64,000 nucleotides of DNA from an uncultured Acidobacteriaceae bacterium (GCA_903911925.1 CAIWFH010000011.1:1-64000); one strand, 5' to 3'; positions 1-8,166 are shown, counted from the first letter of the stretch. Notes: generated by a model from the letters alone, not told the origin. Made by a program: numbers and translations.

Positions 1-33
1 CCCAGGTCCCGCTTTTGGGACCTGGGGCACCCG
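1..33. repeat. Family A palindromic intergenic repeat (copy 1)
   Basis: An inverted repeat, CCCAGGTCCC then a short loop then GGGACCTGGG, followed by GCACCC. The same architecture (palindrome flanked by GGGGCACCC) recurs between genes across the window. It lies about 150 bases beyond the aspS stop and may also act as a transcript-end hairpin, but it has no T-tract on the aspS strand. Confidence 0.7.
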
Positions 34-185
34 GCCGCCAATCCCCTCAAACGAACTCCAGCCGCATCCATTTTGTCCAAAAAACCAAAATTCCCGCGCA
101 TCTCGAACTGCACGTTTCGGCCCCAAAAAGCCCCGCCGTGCGACAAAACCGTGCATCTCCAGCGCCACGGATCGCCGCGCTATCC

Positions 186-2054
186 CTAGCTCTTCAGCGC
201 CACCCGGATGTGCAGTTCCTTCAACTGGTGCTCGCTCACAGTGGTCGGCGCGTCGGCCATCAGGTCGATGGCCTTGGCCGTTTTCGGGAACGCAATCACC
301 TCGCGCAGGCTGGGCGCTCCGGCCAGCAGCATCACGATGCGGTCCAGACCGAGCGCAATGCCGCCATGCGGCGGGGTGCCGTACTCCAGTGCGTCCAGGA
401 AGAACCCAAAGCGCTGGTGCGCTTCCTCGTCGCTGATGCCCAGCGACTGGAAAATCTGCTGCTGCACGTCCTTGCGATGGATTCGGATAGATCCCGAACC
501 AAGCTCAAGCCCGTTCATCGCGAGATCGTAGCAGTTGGCGCGCACGCTCGCCGGATCGGTCAGCAGGTTGGCCATATCCGCCTCGTAGGGCGAGGTGAAC
601 GGGTGATGCGCCGGAACCCACTTCGCATCCGCCAGGTCGTACTCGAACATCGGAAAATCGACAATCCAGATCGGGTTGAAGGGCATTACGCCCGCTGCGC
701 CAGCCAGCGGTTCCGTCTTGTTCACAGCGGCTTCCGTGATGGCAAACGCCCCGTGCTTCTCCGCATATTTCTTGGCCAACTCGCTGCGGAAGTTGCCCGC
801 GGCCGCGTAAACATTGATCTCCCGCTCTGAGAGCCGTCCCGGAAACTTGGTGTCGCTGGCCTTGATGTGGTGAGCCGGATCGCCCGCCACGATGATCACA
901 AAGTCACCCTCGGCCGCGCCCGCCAGCTCGCGCACCTTCGCCGCGGCCTCCGGAAATCCCTTGGCCAGGCGCTTGAAATCGTCAATAAACTTCGCGCCCT
1001 TTTTTGAATCGAAAGTCGGGTGGTTCTCTTCGCGCTCCTTGCGGCTCAGTTCGCCCACTTTGGGAATGCGCAGCGCCACCACCGGCAGCGCCGGGTCAAT
1101 CTGCAGCGTGCCCAGGTCCGCATCCGTGAACGCAGAACGCACATCCGTCAGCCCCGGCAGGCGCAAGTCGGGCTTGTCTGTGCCGTACTGCTTCATGGCC
1201 TCGTCGTACGTGATTCTTGGGAAGGGCGTTTGCAGCGCAACGCCGGCCACGGCAAAGGCCGCCTTGCAAAACAGCTCAACCACTTCAAACACGCTCTCCC
1301 GCCGCGGAAAACTCATCTCCAGATCCACCTGCGTGAACTCAAGCTGCCGGTCCGCGCGCTGATCTTCGTCGCGGAAGCAGCGCGCAATCTGGAAGTAGCG
1401 GTCGAAGCCGGAGATCATCAGAATCTGCTTGAAGATCTGCGGCGACTGCGGCAGCGCATAAAACTCGCCCGGATGCACCCGGCTCGGAACCAGGAAATCG
1501 CGCGCGCCCTCGGGCGTACTTTTGGTCAGGATGGGCGTTTCAATCTCAAGAAACCCCTGCTTGCTGAGGCTCTCGCGAATGGCCAGCGTAATGTCGTGCC
1601 GCAGCCTGAAGTTGCGCTGCATCTCCGGCCGCCGCAGGTCCACGTAGCGGTACTTGAGCCGCGTCTCCTCGTTCTGGATTGCCTCGTCTGAAGGCGAAAA
1701 CGGCGCCAGCCGGGTATCGTTCAGCACCAGCAGTTCCGTCGCTTCAATCTCGATCTCGCCGGTCGGCATCTTGGGGTTGATGGCGTCAGCTCCGCGCAGG
1801 CGTACTTTGCCCACTGCGGCCACCACATACTCCGGCCGCACCTGTTCGCCCTTCAAGTGGCCTTCGGGCGTCAGTTCCTTGTCCAGCACAATCTGCGCAA
1901 GCCCCGACCGGTCCCGCAGGTCGAGAAAGATCAGGTTGCCGTGATCGCGGCGGCGATTTACCCAGCCCATGACCACCACTTGCTTGCCAGCGTCGGCGGC
2001 GCGCAACTCGCCGCAAAGATCTGTCCGTTCGAGATTGCCTAAGAAATCGAGCAC
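186..2054 (-). CDS. aspS: Aspartyl-tRNA synthetase
   Basis: Cytoplasmic class II synthetase that charges tRNA-Asp with aspartate using ATP. The 622-residue product has the bacterial layout: N-terminal OB-fold anticodon-binding domain (about 1-110), catalytic core, an inserted GAD domain in the middle, and C-terminal core motifs. Motif 2 is visible as FRDEDQRADRQLEFTQVDLE, and motif 3 as GLDRIVMLL followed by the REVIAFPKT segment typical of bacterial AspRS. Length is a little above the usual ~590. It is followed upstream by hisS on the same strand, a common hisS-aspS pairing, with a 129-base gap that carries a palindromic repeat. Whether it is discriminating or also charges tRNA-Asn cannot be told here. 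The start gives the expected N-terminus reading into RTDLCGELR. Confidence 0.97.
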   Translation of the reverse strand: MLDFLGNLERTDLCGELRAADAGKQVVVMGWVNRRRDHGNLIFLDLRDRSGLAQIVLDKELTPEGHLKGEQVRPEYVVAAVGKVRLRGADAINPKMPTGEIEIEATELLVLNDTRLAPFSPSDEAIQNEETRLKYRYVDLRRPEMQRNFRLRHDITLAIRESLSKQGFLEIETPILTKSTPEGARDFLVPSRVHPGEFYALPQSPQIFKQILMISGFDRYFQIARCFRDEDQRADRQLEFTQVDLEMSFPRRESVFEVVELFCKAAFAVAGVALQTPFPRITYDEAMKQYGTDKPDLRLPGLTDVRSAFTDADLGTLQIDPALPVVALRIPKVGELSRKEREENHPTFDSKKGAKFIDDFKRLAKGFPEAAAKVRELAGAAEGDFVIIVAGDPAHHIKASDTKFPGRLSEREINVYAAAGNFRSELAKKYAEKHGAFAITEAAVNKTEPLAGAAGVMPFNPIWIVDFPMFEYDLADAKWVPAHHPFTSPYEADMANLLTDPASVRANCYDLAMNGLELGSGSIRIHRKDVQQQIFQSLGISDEEAHQRFGFFLDALEYGTPPHGGIALGLDRIVMLLAGAPSLREVIAFPKTAKAIDLMADAPTTVSEHQLKELHIRVALKS

Positions 2055-2095
2055 TGCCTGTGTCCTTTATTCGCGTGTCTGTTTTGGAGATAAAG

Positions 2096-2153
2096 TTGGG
2101 TGCCCCACCCTCGCCGTGTATTTGCTTTTGCGGCTAGGGTGGGAGACCACAAA
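2096..2153. repeat. Family A repeat, degenerate copy between hisS and aspS
   Basis: GGGTGCCCCACCCTCGCCG and CGGCTAGGGTGGG form an imperfect inverted repeat bearing the GGTGCCCCACCC edge seen in the other copies, ending in ACCACAAAC (complement of GTTTGTGGT found beside other copies). Confidence 0.6.
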
Positions 2154-2183
2154 CTCAATCCGGCGACTGTTCAAGCCGCCAAT

Positions 2184-3467
2184 TCAATTGGATAGAAAGA
2201 CAGCCAACTCCGCGCGAGGAACCTTGGTCTGTATGCCGGTGGAGAAGTTCTTCACAGTCAGAATACCGGATTTCAGCTCGTCTTCGCCCAGAATGACGAT
2301 CTGCCGTGCAGTCTTGTCGGCGGCCTCGAACGATTTCTTCAGCCGAAAGCTGCCTTCGCCCAACTCCACCCACAGCCCCTGGTGCCGCAATTCGCGGGCC
2401 AGGTTCAGCGCGGCAGCGTTCATTTCTTCCCCCAGCGGAGCAATGAACGCGTCCGCCTTCTGTGCCAGGGCAGTCTCCTGAGCCAGCAGGGTCAGCACCA
2501 GCCGGTCCTCGCCCATGGCAAAGCCGATGCCCGGCGCCTTGGGCCCGCCAATCATCTCGCTCAGCCCGTCGTAACGCCCGCCGCCCAGCAGCGCGTTCTG
2601 CGCCCCCAGGCCGCCATGCGTGAACTCAAACGTGGTGCGCGTGTAGTAGTCCAGACCGCGGACCAGGCGGTGGTTGCGTGTGTAAGGCACGCTGGCCGCA
2701 TCCAGCGCCGCGGTCACCGCGGCAAAGTGAGCCTTTGAGGCCTCGTCCAGCGAGTCGGCAATCACCGGCAGCGTGTCGATAATCGGCTGGTCGGCCGGAA
2801 CCTTGCAGTCAAGCACCCGCAGCGGATTGGTCTCGGCGCGGCGCTGGCAATCCACGCACATCTGGCCGACCACCGGCGCCAGCGCCGCCCGTAGCGTGTC
2901 GTTATAACGCGCGCGATCAGCGGCCGAGCCAACGGAATTCAGGTGCAGCGTCCAGCCGGTAATGCCCAGCTCGTCCAGCAGCGTGGCCAGCATCTCCAGC
3001 ACTTCGGCGTCGCGCAGCGGGCTCTCGCTGCCCGCCGACGGCGGCCCGATCACCTCTGCGCCGATCTGCGAGAACTGACGGTAGCGCCCTTTCTGTGGCC
3101 GCTCGCGCCTGAACTGCGGGCCAATGTAATAGAGCTTCTGCAACTGCCCGCTCTCGCCCAGCCCGTGCTCAATGTAAGCGCGCACCACGCCGGCTGTGTT
3201 CTCCGGCCGCAGCGTCAGGGTCTGCGTCTTTTCAGACTGCGCCCGCGCACGGTCCTCCCAGGTGTACATCTCTTTGGAGACAATATCGGTCTCCTCGCCC
3301 ACGCCGCGGGCAAAGAGCGAGGTGTCTTCAAACACCGGCGTGCGGATCTCGCCGAAGTTGTAGCGTGCAAAGACCGAGCGGGCAGTAGCCTCGATCCGGT
3401 TCCAAAGCGCCGTTTCTGGCGGCAGCAAGTCACGTGTGCCGCGAACGGCTTTCAGGGTTTGGCTCAT
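2184..3467 (-). CDS. hisS: Histidyl-tRNA synthetase
   Basis: Class II synthetase that charges tRNA-His in the cytoplasm. The 427-residue protein has the normal length. It starts with the conserved KAVRGTRDLLP segment, has motif 2 (FRRERPQKGRYRQF), the histidine-specific motif LVRGLDYYTRTTFEF, the GGGRYDGL segment, and a C-terminal anticodon-binding domain from about residue 330. It lies 129 bases upstream of aspS on the same strand; the gap contains a repeat. The divergent gene on the plus strand starts only 45 bases away, so their promoters must overlap or the plus-strand gene is read from within hisS. Confidence 0.97.
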   Translation of the reverse strand: MSQTLKAVRGTRDLLPPETALWNRIEATARSVFARYNFGEIRTPVFEDTSLFARGVGEETDIVSKEMYTWEDRARAQSEKTQTLTLRPENTAGVVRAYIEHGLGESGQLQKLYYIGPQFRRERPQKGRYRQFSQIGAEVIGPPSAGSESPLRDAEVLEMLATLLDELGITGWTLHLNSVGSAADRARYNDTLRAALAPVVGQMCVDCQRRAETNPLRVLDCKVPADQPIIDTLPVIADSLDEASKAHFAAVTAALDAASVPYTRNHRLVRGLDYYTRTTFEFTHGGLGAQNALLGGGRYDGLSEMIGGPKAPGIGFAMGEDRLVLTLLAQETALAQKADAFIAPLGEEMNAAALNLARELRHQGLWVELGEGSFRLKKSFEAADKTARQIVILGEDELKSGILTVKNFSTGIQTKVPRAELAVFLSN

Positions 3468-3512
3468 AGTGTTAACCTTTGGGGCAACTTCTTAGGATAC
3501 AAGGTGAGAGCG

Positions 3513-4028
3513 ATGATTCCTCATGCCGTCTCAATACTCGGAGTTTTCGTCGACACACTGGCGCAGGCGCCAGTAGTGCTGCAATGCACTCAGGCTGCGC
3601 CGGAACCCTGGTGGAAGTGGTGGATGCAAAACGTTCTCCCCGTCTCGGGCGGCACGCTAATTGCTGTTTGGTCATTCGTTCAGAGTCGCAAGTCGGAACA
3701 CGCCCAGTGGATTCGTGATCAAAGGAAGGCGGAGTGGAAGGGACTGCTATCTGAAATTGCCGCAGTTGAAAAAGAGATCACCCGGTGGATCGATGGGCAA
3801 GTAACCGGAGAGGGTTTAGAGAAGATAGTCCAGAATTCGCTCGCGTCGCTTCGCGATACACTTTTCATCTATCCGGCCATAGCCGATAAGTCCATAGGTA
3901 AATGGGTTGAATTCACTCTGTTGATCCTCGAACCATCGGTAAGTCACCCAAAAGTAAAGGGAAAGTACTTCCTTCTATTGCGTGAATTTCGAGAACTCGC
4001 CCGCAAGGACCTTGGACTCGGCGGGTAG
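3513..4028 (+). CDS. Hypothetical membrane-anchored protein, 171 aa
   Basis: I do not recognise this gene. The open frame runs much further upstream, antisense to hisS, but the ATG at 3513 has a good ribosome site (AAGGTGAG at 3501-3508) and is the likely start. The product has one or two hydrophobic stretches: near residues 1-20, and around residues 40-56 (LPVSGGTLIAVWSF). A charged, helical soluble part follows, rich in Lys, Glu and Trp. Topology would be a short membrane anchor with a cytoplasmic helical domain. It sits beside a toxin-antitoxin pair, which suggests an accessory patch. No function is assigned. Confidence 0.6.
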   Translation: MIPHAVSILGVFVDTLAQAPVVLQCTQAAPEPWWKWWMQNVLPVSGGTLIAVWSFVQSRKSEHAQWIRDQRKAEWKGLLSEIAAVEKEITRWIDGQVTGEGLEKIVQNSLASLRDTLFIYPAIADKSIGKWVEFTLLILEPSVSHPKVKGKYFLLLREFRELARKDLGLGG

Positions 4029-4091
4029 CTTGAGTCAGGAGAAGCGAAGCCCGGTACCCGGATGAAGACGCGAAAATCGAAAGACGCGCCC

Positions 4092-4105
4092 CAATATCGA
4101 TATTG
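4092..4105. promoter_or_regulatory. Perfect palindrome, likely antitoxin operator
   Basis: CAATATCGATATTG is a perfect 14-bp inverted repeat whose right end overlaps the -35 box of the toxin-antitoxin promoter. Phd/YefM antitoxins are known to repress their own operons by binding short palindromes at the promoter, so this is the natural operator candidate; binding itself is inferred. Confidence 0.65.
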
Positions 4106-4131
4106 ACTTCTCAATGGAGGCTGCCGATACT
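4103..4131 (+). promoter_or_regulatory. Sigma-70-like promoter of the toxin-antitoxin pair
   Basis: TTGACT (4103-4108), a 17-base spacer and GATACT (4126-4131) match the housekeeping consensus. Transcription would begin about seven bases later, at or next to the A of the antitoxin ATG at 4138, giving a leaderless or nearly leaderless mRNA. A GGAGG at 4116-4120 lies inside the spacer, so would be absent from such a transcript. Confidence 0.6.
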
Positions 4132-4137
4132 TGAATT

Positions 4138-4416
4138 ATGGCGTACACCGTCCAACAGGCGAAAGCCCAACTCGACCAGCTTCTACAGGAGGCCGAGGAA
4201 GGAAAGACGGTCGTGATTTCCCGCGACGCCAAACCCGCCGTGCAGCTTGTGCTGGTGGAAAAGCCCACGAAACGGCAGCGTGTTCCCGGCAAGTACGCTG
4301 GGCAATGCCAGTACTCCGACGACGTTTTCAAGCCGCTTGAAACGGACGAGGAGTTGCGGGAATACGGCTTCGACATCCTGGCTGACGCGAAGGTTTCGGA
4401 CGATCCGGCCGTATGA
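4138..4416 (+). CDS. Phd/YefM-family antitoxin
   Basis: A 92-residue antitoxin partner of the downstream PIN toxin. The first ~50 residues have the Phd/YefM pattern: MAYTVQQAKAQLDQLLQEAE, then an EGKTVVISRDAKPAVQLV strand region ending in a basic segment (KPTKRQR). The C-terminal part, which in this family is unstructured and wraps the toxin, is acidic (TDEELREYGFDILADAK). It probably binds the palindrome at 4092-4105 to repress the operon alone and with toxin. Its TGA overlaps the toxin start (ATGA), which gives translational coupling, the classical antitoxin-first order. Confidence 0.88.
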   Translation: MAYTVQQAKAQLDQLLQEAEEGKTVVISRDAKPAVQLVLVEKPTKRQRVPGKYAGQCQYSDDVFKPLETDEELREYGFDILADAKVSDDPAV

Positions 4417-4796
4417 AGCTCCTGCTCGATACGCATACGACAATCTGGTGGCTCGGCGCACCCGAGAAACTCGGCAAAGCCGGGCACCGCATGATCGCTG
4501 ATCCAGAGAACGAAGTGTTGATTTCGGCGGTCATTCCCTGGGAGATCGCGATCAAAATGAATTCCGGGAAGATGCCGCCGCATGTGCTGGTCACGGATTT
4601 TCTCCGGGTTCTTCGCGAAGAGGAATTCACTTTTCTGCAGATTCACCCTCTCCACGCCATCCGCTCGGGGCTTCTTCCTTTTCACCACCGGGACCCGTTT
4701 GACCGCCTTTTGGCTGCGCAGGCTCTGGAACTGGCAGTTCCGCTCATCAGCATCGACCCGATCTTCGATCGCTACGGCGTTGAGCGCATTTGGTAG
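4413..4796 (+). CDS. PIN-domain ribonuclease toxin (VapC-like)
   Basis: A 127-residue PIN-domain protein, expected to be a Mg-dependent RNase held inactive by the antitoxin just upstream. The acidic catalytic set is all present: D6 in LLLDTHTTIWW, E44 in IPWEIAIK, D94/D97 in HHRDPFDRLLAAQA and D115 in LISIDPIFD. The spacing and the 'WEIAIK ... FHHRDPFDRLLAAQA' wording match the subgroup of PIN toxins commonly paired with Phd-type rather than VapB-type antitoxins. The start overlaps the antitoxin stop by four bases. The intact active site suggests a working toxin; the RNA target cannot be predicted. Confidence 0.9.
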   Translation: MKLLLDTHTTIWWLGAPEKLGKAGHRMIADPENEVLISAVIPWEIAIKMNSGKMPPHVLVTDFLRVLREEEFTFLQIHPLHAIRSGLLPFHHRDPFDRLLAAQALELAVPLISIDPIFDRYGVERIW

Positions 4797-4842
4797 TTCG
4801 ACCAAGCTGAATCCTCTAGCCAACTTCCGCATCCAAAACGCC

Positions 4843-5868
4843 ATGGAATATCGACTTTTGGGGGGCTCCGGCCTCAAGGTTCCCGCGCTCAGCTTCGGCA
4901 CAGGCACGTTTGGCGGCGGCAACGATTTCTTCAAGGCCTGGGGCGAGTCGGACGTTGCCGAGGCCACCCGCCTCGTCGACATCTGTTTTGAGGCCGGCGT
5001 CAACCTCTTTGACACCGCCGATGTCTACTCGGCGGGCTTGTCAGAAGAGATCCTTGGCAAGGCCCTGGAAGGCAAGCGCGACCGGGCGCTGATCTCCACC
5101 AAATGCACCTTCCGCTTTGGCGAAGGGCCCAACGACATCGGGTCGTCGCGCTACCACCTGCGCCGGTCGCTGGAGGGCAGCCTGCGCCGCCTGGGCACCG
5201 ACTACGTGGACATCTACCACCTGCACGGATTTGACGCCCTCACGCCCATTGACGAGGTGCAGGACACGCTGAACACCTTTGTCCGCGAGGGCAAAGTACG
5301 CTACATCGCCTGCTCCAACTTCTCCGGCTGGCACCTGATGAAGTCACTTGCAGTGGCCGACCGCTACGGGTGGACCCGGTTTGTCGCCCACCAGGTTTAC
5401 TACTCGCTGATTGGTCGCGAATACGAGTGGGAACTGATGCCGCTCGGAATCGACCAGAAGGTCGGCGCGCTGATTTGGAGCCCGCTCGGCTGGGGCCGCC
5501 TGACAGGCAAGATTCGCCGCGGCCAGCCGCCCCCTGCAGTGAGCCGACTGCCCAAGACCGCCCAGGCCGGCCCGCAGGTCGCCGACGAGTATCTGTACAA
5601 GGTGGTCGATGCCCTTGACGCAGTGGCCGCCGAAACAGGGAAAACGGTTCCGCAAATCGCCCTCAACTGGCTCCTGCAGCGGCCCACCGTTTCGTCGGTG
5701 ATTATCGGCGCGCGCAACGAGGAGCAGTTGCGGCAGAACTTGGCCGCCGTGGGTTGGGACCTGACCGCTTTGCAGGTGGCCGCATTGGACAAAGCCAGTG
5801 CCCAGCCGCCGGTTTACCCCTACTGGCACCAGCGCAACTTCCCCGAACGCAACCCGCCGCCAGTGTAA
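4843..5868 (+). CDS. Aldo/keto reductase
   Basis: NAD(P)H-dependent oxidoreductase with the (beta/alpha)8 aldo/keto reductase fold, 341 residues. The N-terminus MEYRLLGGSGLKVPALSFGT is the usual opening for this group. The catalytic tetrad is visible: D in NLFDTADVYS, Y of the same segment, K in ISTKCTF, and H in DIYHLHGFD. The C-terminal half has the cofactor-binding segment ending in SSVIIGARNEEQL. The open frame extends 87 codons upstream through the toxin gene in another frame; the ATG at 4843 is chosen because family alignment starts there. Likely monocistronic; substrate unknown. Confidence 0.92.
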   Translation: MEYRLLGGSGLKVPALSFGTGTFGGGNDFFKAWGESDVAEATRLVDICFEAGVNLFDTADVYSAGLSEEILGKALEGKRDRALISTKCTFRFGEGPNDIGSSRYHLRRSLEGSLRRLGTDYVDIYHLHGFDALTPIDEVQDTLNTFVREGKVRYIACSNFSGWHLMKSLAVADRYGWTRFVAHQVYYSLIGREYEWELMPLGIDQKVGALIWSPLGWGRLTGKIRRGQPPPAVSRLPKTAQAGPQVADEYLYKVVDALDAVAAETGKTVPQIALNWLLQRPTVSSVIIGARNEEQLRQNLAAVGWDLTALQVAALDKASAQPPVYPYWHQRNFPERNPPPV

Positions 5869-5890
5869 GAAAAGCAGGAAATTAAGGACT

Positions 5891-6025
5891 GGAGCTTGTT
5901 TCAAAAATCCACTTTGTTGTGTCAGGGCACGACTTCAGTCGTGCCGAAGATGGCCGGAAAAACAAGGGGTTTTAACCCCTGAGGTAGCGCAACTCCAACG
6001 CGGCTGCAATTTTGAAAAAAGCTCT
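5891..6025. mobile_element. MITE-like element, copy 1
   Basis: About 135 bases bounded by imperfect terminal inverted repeats: GAGCTTGTTTCAAAAATCC on the left and, read from the right end, GAGCTTTTTTCAAAATTGC. Inside are two short palindromes, GGCACGACTTCAGTCGTGCC and AAGGGGTTTTAACCCCT. A second, longer copy with the same ends and the same inner palindromes lies at 27961-28157. There is no room for a transposase. It sits between the aldo/keto reductase and the carbonic anhydrase-like gene. Confidence 0.7.
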
Positions 6026-6038
6026 AGGAACTTAGGGA

Positions 6039-6557
6039 CTAGCTCTTGGTTTCTTTCAGGTAGATTTCCACGTAATCCAGATAGTTCTTGGCGTATTCCA
6101 GAATCAGCGCGTGGTCCTTGTCGCTGAGCTCGCGGCGTAGCTTGGCAGGCACGCCGGCCCAAAGCGTACGCGGCGGGATAATTGTCCCCTCCGGCACCAC
6201 GGCTCCGGCGGCGATGATGCAGCCGGTGCCGACGTGGCTGTTGTTCAGCACCCGGCAGCCCATGCCGATGACCACTTCGTCCTCCACCGTGCAGCCGTGG
6301 ACTGTCGCGTTATGGCCGATGGTCACCCAGTCGCCCACGATCACCGGGTACTTGTTCCGCTGGCCATGAAGAACGCAGCAATCCTGCACGTTTGAGTTGG
6401 CGCCCACGCGGATGGAGTGCACGTCGCCGCGCAGAACGGCGTTCATCCACACGGACGAGTGCTCGCCCAGTGTCACATCGCCGATCAGTTGGGCCGAGAC
6501 GTCAACGTAGCAACTTGAGGGGACTTGGGGCTGATGGCCCTGGTAGCTGCGAATCAT
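6039..6557 (-). CDS. Gamma-carbonic anhydrase-like hexapeptide-repeat protein
   Basis: A 172-residue left-handed beta-helix protein of the gamma-carbonic anhydrase/YrdA/PaaY family. Hexapeptide repeats run through residues ~15-140 (for example IGDVTLGEHSSVWMNAVLRGD, VIGMGCRVLNNSHVGTGCII, AAGAVVPEGTIIPPRTLWAGVPAKLRR). Zinc-ligand histidines are visible in the places expected for the family: HGQRNKY, IGHNATVHGC. A C-terminal helix packs on the helix core. The start at 6557 gives the usual MIRSYQGHQPQV opening; the longer frame upstream is Cys/Pro/Gly-rich and not homologous by eye. It may hydrate CO2 or act as an acyltransferase-like fold; the substrate is not settled for this family. Confidence 0.9.
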   Translation of the reverse strand: MIRSYQGHQPQVPSSCYVDVSAQLIGDVTLGEHSSVWMNAVLRGDVHSIRVGANSNVQDCCVLHGQRNKYPVIVGDWVTIGHNATVHGCTVEDEVVIGMGCRVLNNSHVGTGCIIAAGAVVPEGTIIPPRTLWAGVPAKLRRELSDKDHALILEYAKNYLDYVEIYLKETKS

Positions 6558-6800
6558 CGGTATTTGTTGCCTCCAGCGCCAGTTTAGAGCAATGAGGCCG
6601 CCGGACCGGAAGCTCTGCCACTTTGCCGCGCCGCCGCAGCCCTCGCATTCCGGACAACGGCCGACCTCCAAAAATGGGCAATAGGGCGGCAATCCACCTT
6701 GAATGCACCGAAAACGGTGCAGCTACGGCTAAAACCACTCCCGCCCCCAACCCAAAATTCAAGGTTTCCAGTATCATGGAAGAAGCCCTTTGGCAGGTTT

Positions 6801-6807
6801 GGAGGTG
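6801..6807 (+). promoter_or_regulatory. Shine-Dalgarno that fixes the TTG start of rpsU
   Basis: GGAGGTG sits seven bases before TTG at 6815. It lies inside the longer frame that begins with ATG at 6776, so it argues for the TTG start. Confidence 0.8.
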
Positions 6808-6814
6808 GGACTCT

Positions 6815-7012
6815 TTGGCAGAGGTTCGCGTACAAGAAGGCGAGCCGCTCGAAAATGCGCTACGCCGGTTTAAACGGAAGGTTCAGCAGGAAGACATTAT
6901 CAAGGAAGTAAAGCGTCACTCCTACTACCTGAAACCAGGCGAGAAGAAGCGTGTGAAGGCGGCTTTGGCGCGCAAGCGCAATCGCAAGAAGGCTCGTAAA
7001 GAGCAGGACTAA
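6815..7012 (+). CDS. rpsU: 30S ribosomal protein S21, TTG start
   Basis: Small-subunit ribosomal protein located near the mRNA Shine-Dalgarno/anti-Shine-Dalgarno site and needed for initiation. From the TTG, the 65-residue product reads (M)AEVRVQEGEPLENALRRFKR, the conserved S21 N-terminus, then a helical basic body and a Lys/Arg-rich tail (KKRVKAALARKRNRKKARKEQD). An in-frame ATG 39 bases upstream would add MEEALWQVWRWDS, which is not part of the family; the strong GGAGGTG in front of TTG decides against it. The gene stands alone, not next to dnaG/rpoD. Confidence 0.95.
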   Translation: MAEVRVQEGEPLENALRRFKRKVQQEDIIKEVKRHSYYLKPGEKKRVKAALARKRNRKKARKEQD

Positions 7013-7310
7013 CTCCAACCCATCGTGACCGGCGCCGCCCCTGTGACTCCCTTGAATGCAAACAAGAGTCATCATTACTAAAAGCTAACGGGGCGGCTCG
7101 GCGCGATTTATAGATTAGTTTTGATAGCTCCAACTGTGCTTTTCGTGTTAGTGTTATCCGCGCCTTCCGAATACGACGGTTAGACGCGTTTAAAGCCGCA
7201 AGTGAAATCGCGGCCCGGGCCCTTGTTGTGGATTCACAAGTTAAGACAGGGAAACGGGACCGGCAAGCTCCCTAGTTCATGGCCGATTTCTACGTGTTCC
7301 CTTCTTCGGG
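7013..7310. other. Intergenic stretch after rpsU
   Basis: 298 bases with no supportable gene. It should hold the rpsU end and the promoter/leader of the zinc-ribbon gene, but I see no strong promoter or terminator. Confidence 0.5.
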
Positions 7311-7688
7311 ATGCCGGCTATGGAATTTACCGACAGAATTTTGAAGTGCAATGACTGCGGCGCGGAGTTCATCTTCACCGCAGGCGAGCAGTTGTTTTTC
7401 CACGACAAGCAGTTCAAGAACGATCCCAAGCACTGTAAGCAGTGCAAGGCAAAACGCGTTCGTGGCGGCCCCAGGGTGCGGCCGGAGACGCGCACTACTT
7501 GTTCCGAGTGCGGTTCCGAGACCACGGTTCCCTTCAAGCCCACCCAGGGCCGCCCGGTGCTGTGCCGCTCCTGCTTCCAAAAGCAGCAGGGCACACCCAT
7601 TCCCGCGCCCCAGGCTGCGAAGGCACAGCAAGCCGCTTTGGAATCCGCGGAAGTTGCAGAGGCGGAGCCTATTCCAGAGCCGAGCTAA
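7311..7688 (+). CDS. Small zinc-ribbon protein with four CxxC pairs
   Basis: A 125-residue protein with four CxxC knuckles: CNDC and CKQC (residues ~13-46) form one zinc ribbon, CSEC and CRSC (~65-88) a second. The first, with EFIFTAGEQLFFHDKQFKNDPKHCKQCK, looks like the 'probable zinc-ribbon' domain found as a stand-alone protein in many phyla; the second looks like the CxxC-x(17)-CxxC type domain. An Ala/Glu/Pro-rich, probably disordered tail follows. An alternative ATG at 7320 (MEFTDRILKC) is plausible. Function unknown; nucleic-acid or protein binding is the usual guess. Its end overlaps the convergent DinB-like gene by 20 bases. Confidence 0.85.
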   Translation: MPAMEFTDRILKCNDCGAEFIFTAGEQLFFHDKQFKNDPKHCKQCKAKRVRGGPRVRPETRTTCSECGSETTVPFKPTQGRPVLCRSCFQKQQGTPIPAPQAAKAQQAALESAEVAEAEPIPEPS

Positions 7689-8166
7689 GCAGGATATCGC
7701 CACCAAATCCTGAGGGAAATCCCGCCGCGCGCACCAGTGTAGCCAACTGGGCCCAGTGGCGCTGCCCGTGAAAAAGCGCGTGAGCGGTCAACTTCCGCCG
7801 CGAGAAATTCCTCGTCGACGGCTTCAGCCAGGGCGCCTCGATGGTGATCTTTTCATCCCATTCGAGGGCTGGGTCTACCAGCAGGCCCCTGAAGATCGCC
7901 GCGGCTTTCAGATGCAGATCGTAGACGGCATCCAGCGGGCCGGTGGGCATATCTTTTCTATCCGTTACCGGCAGCCCGGCGATGCGCTGGCCCCAGCGCA
8001 GTTCCACTCCCCAGATGTGCGCCACAAATTCCTTCACCGTGGCCGCGCCGCCAATGCCGCAGGGCAATTCAAGCAGCGCCGGGTTGGCTTCCAGATGCAC
8101 TCTCCAGAATCCGGCTGTCTCGTGGTTCCAGGCCAGCAGTTCCTCAATCGTAATTGCAGCTGTCAT
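7669..8166 (-). CDS. DinB-superfamily protein
   Basis: A 165-residue four-helix-bundle protein of the DinB/YfiT superfamily of metal-dependent enzymes. The three histidines expected to bind a divalent metal are visible: one in helix 2 (FVAHIWGVELRW) and two in HALFHGQRHWAQLATLVRAAGF near the C-terminus. Members include bacillithiol/mycothiol-dependent transferases, but most, as here, are of unknown role. Its ATG overlaps the purD stop (TCAT/ATGA read on the minus strand), so it is translationally coupled behind purD. The 3' end overlaps the convergent zinc-ribbon gene. Confidence 0.85.
   Translation of the reverse strand: MTAAITIEELLAWNHETAGFWRVHLEANPALLELPCGIGGAATVKEFVAHIWGVELRWGQRIAGLPVTDRKDMPTGPLDAVYDLHLKAAAIFRGLLVDPALEWDEKITIEAPWLKPSTRNFSRRKLTAHALFHGQRHWAQLATLVRAAGFPSGFGGDILLSSALE

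Noticed and set aside
6558..6692. In-frame N-terminal extension of the carbonic anhydrase-like gene with a CPECEGCGG cluster
   Set aside because: Not part of the family, no ribosome site seen, and the standard MIRSYQ start lies downstream; kept out of the gene.
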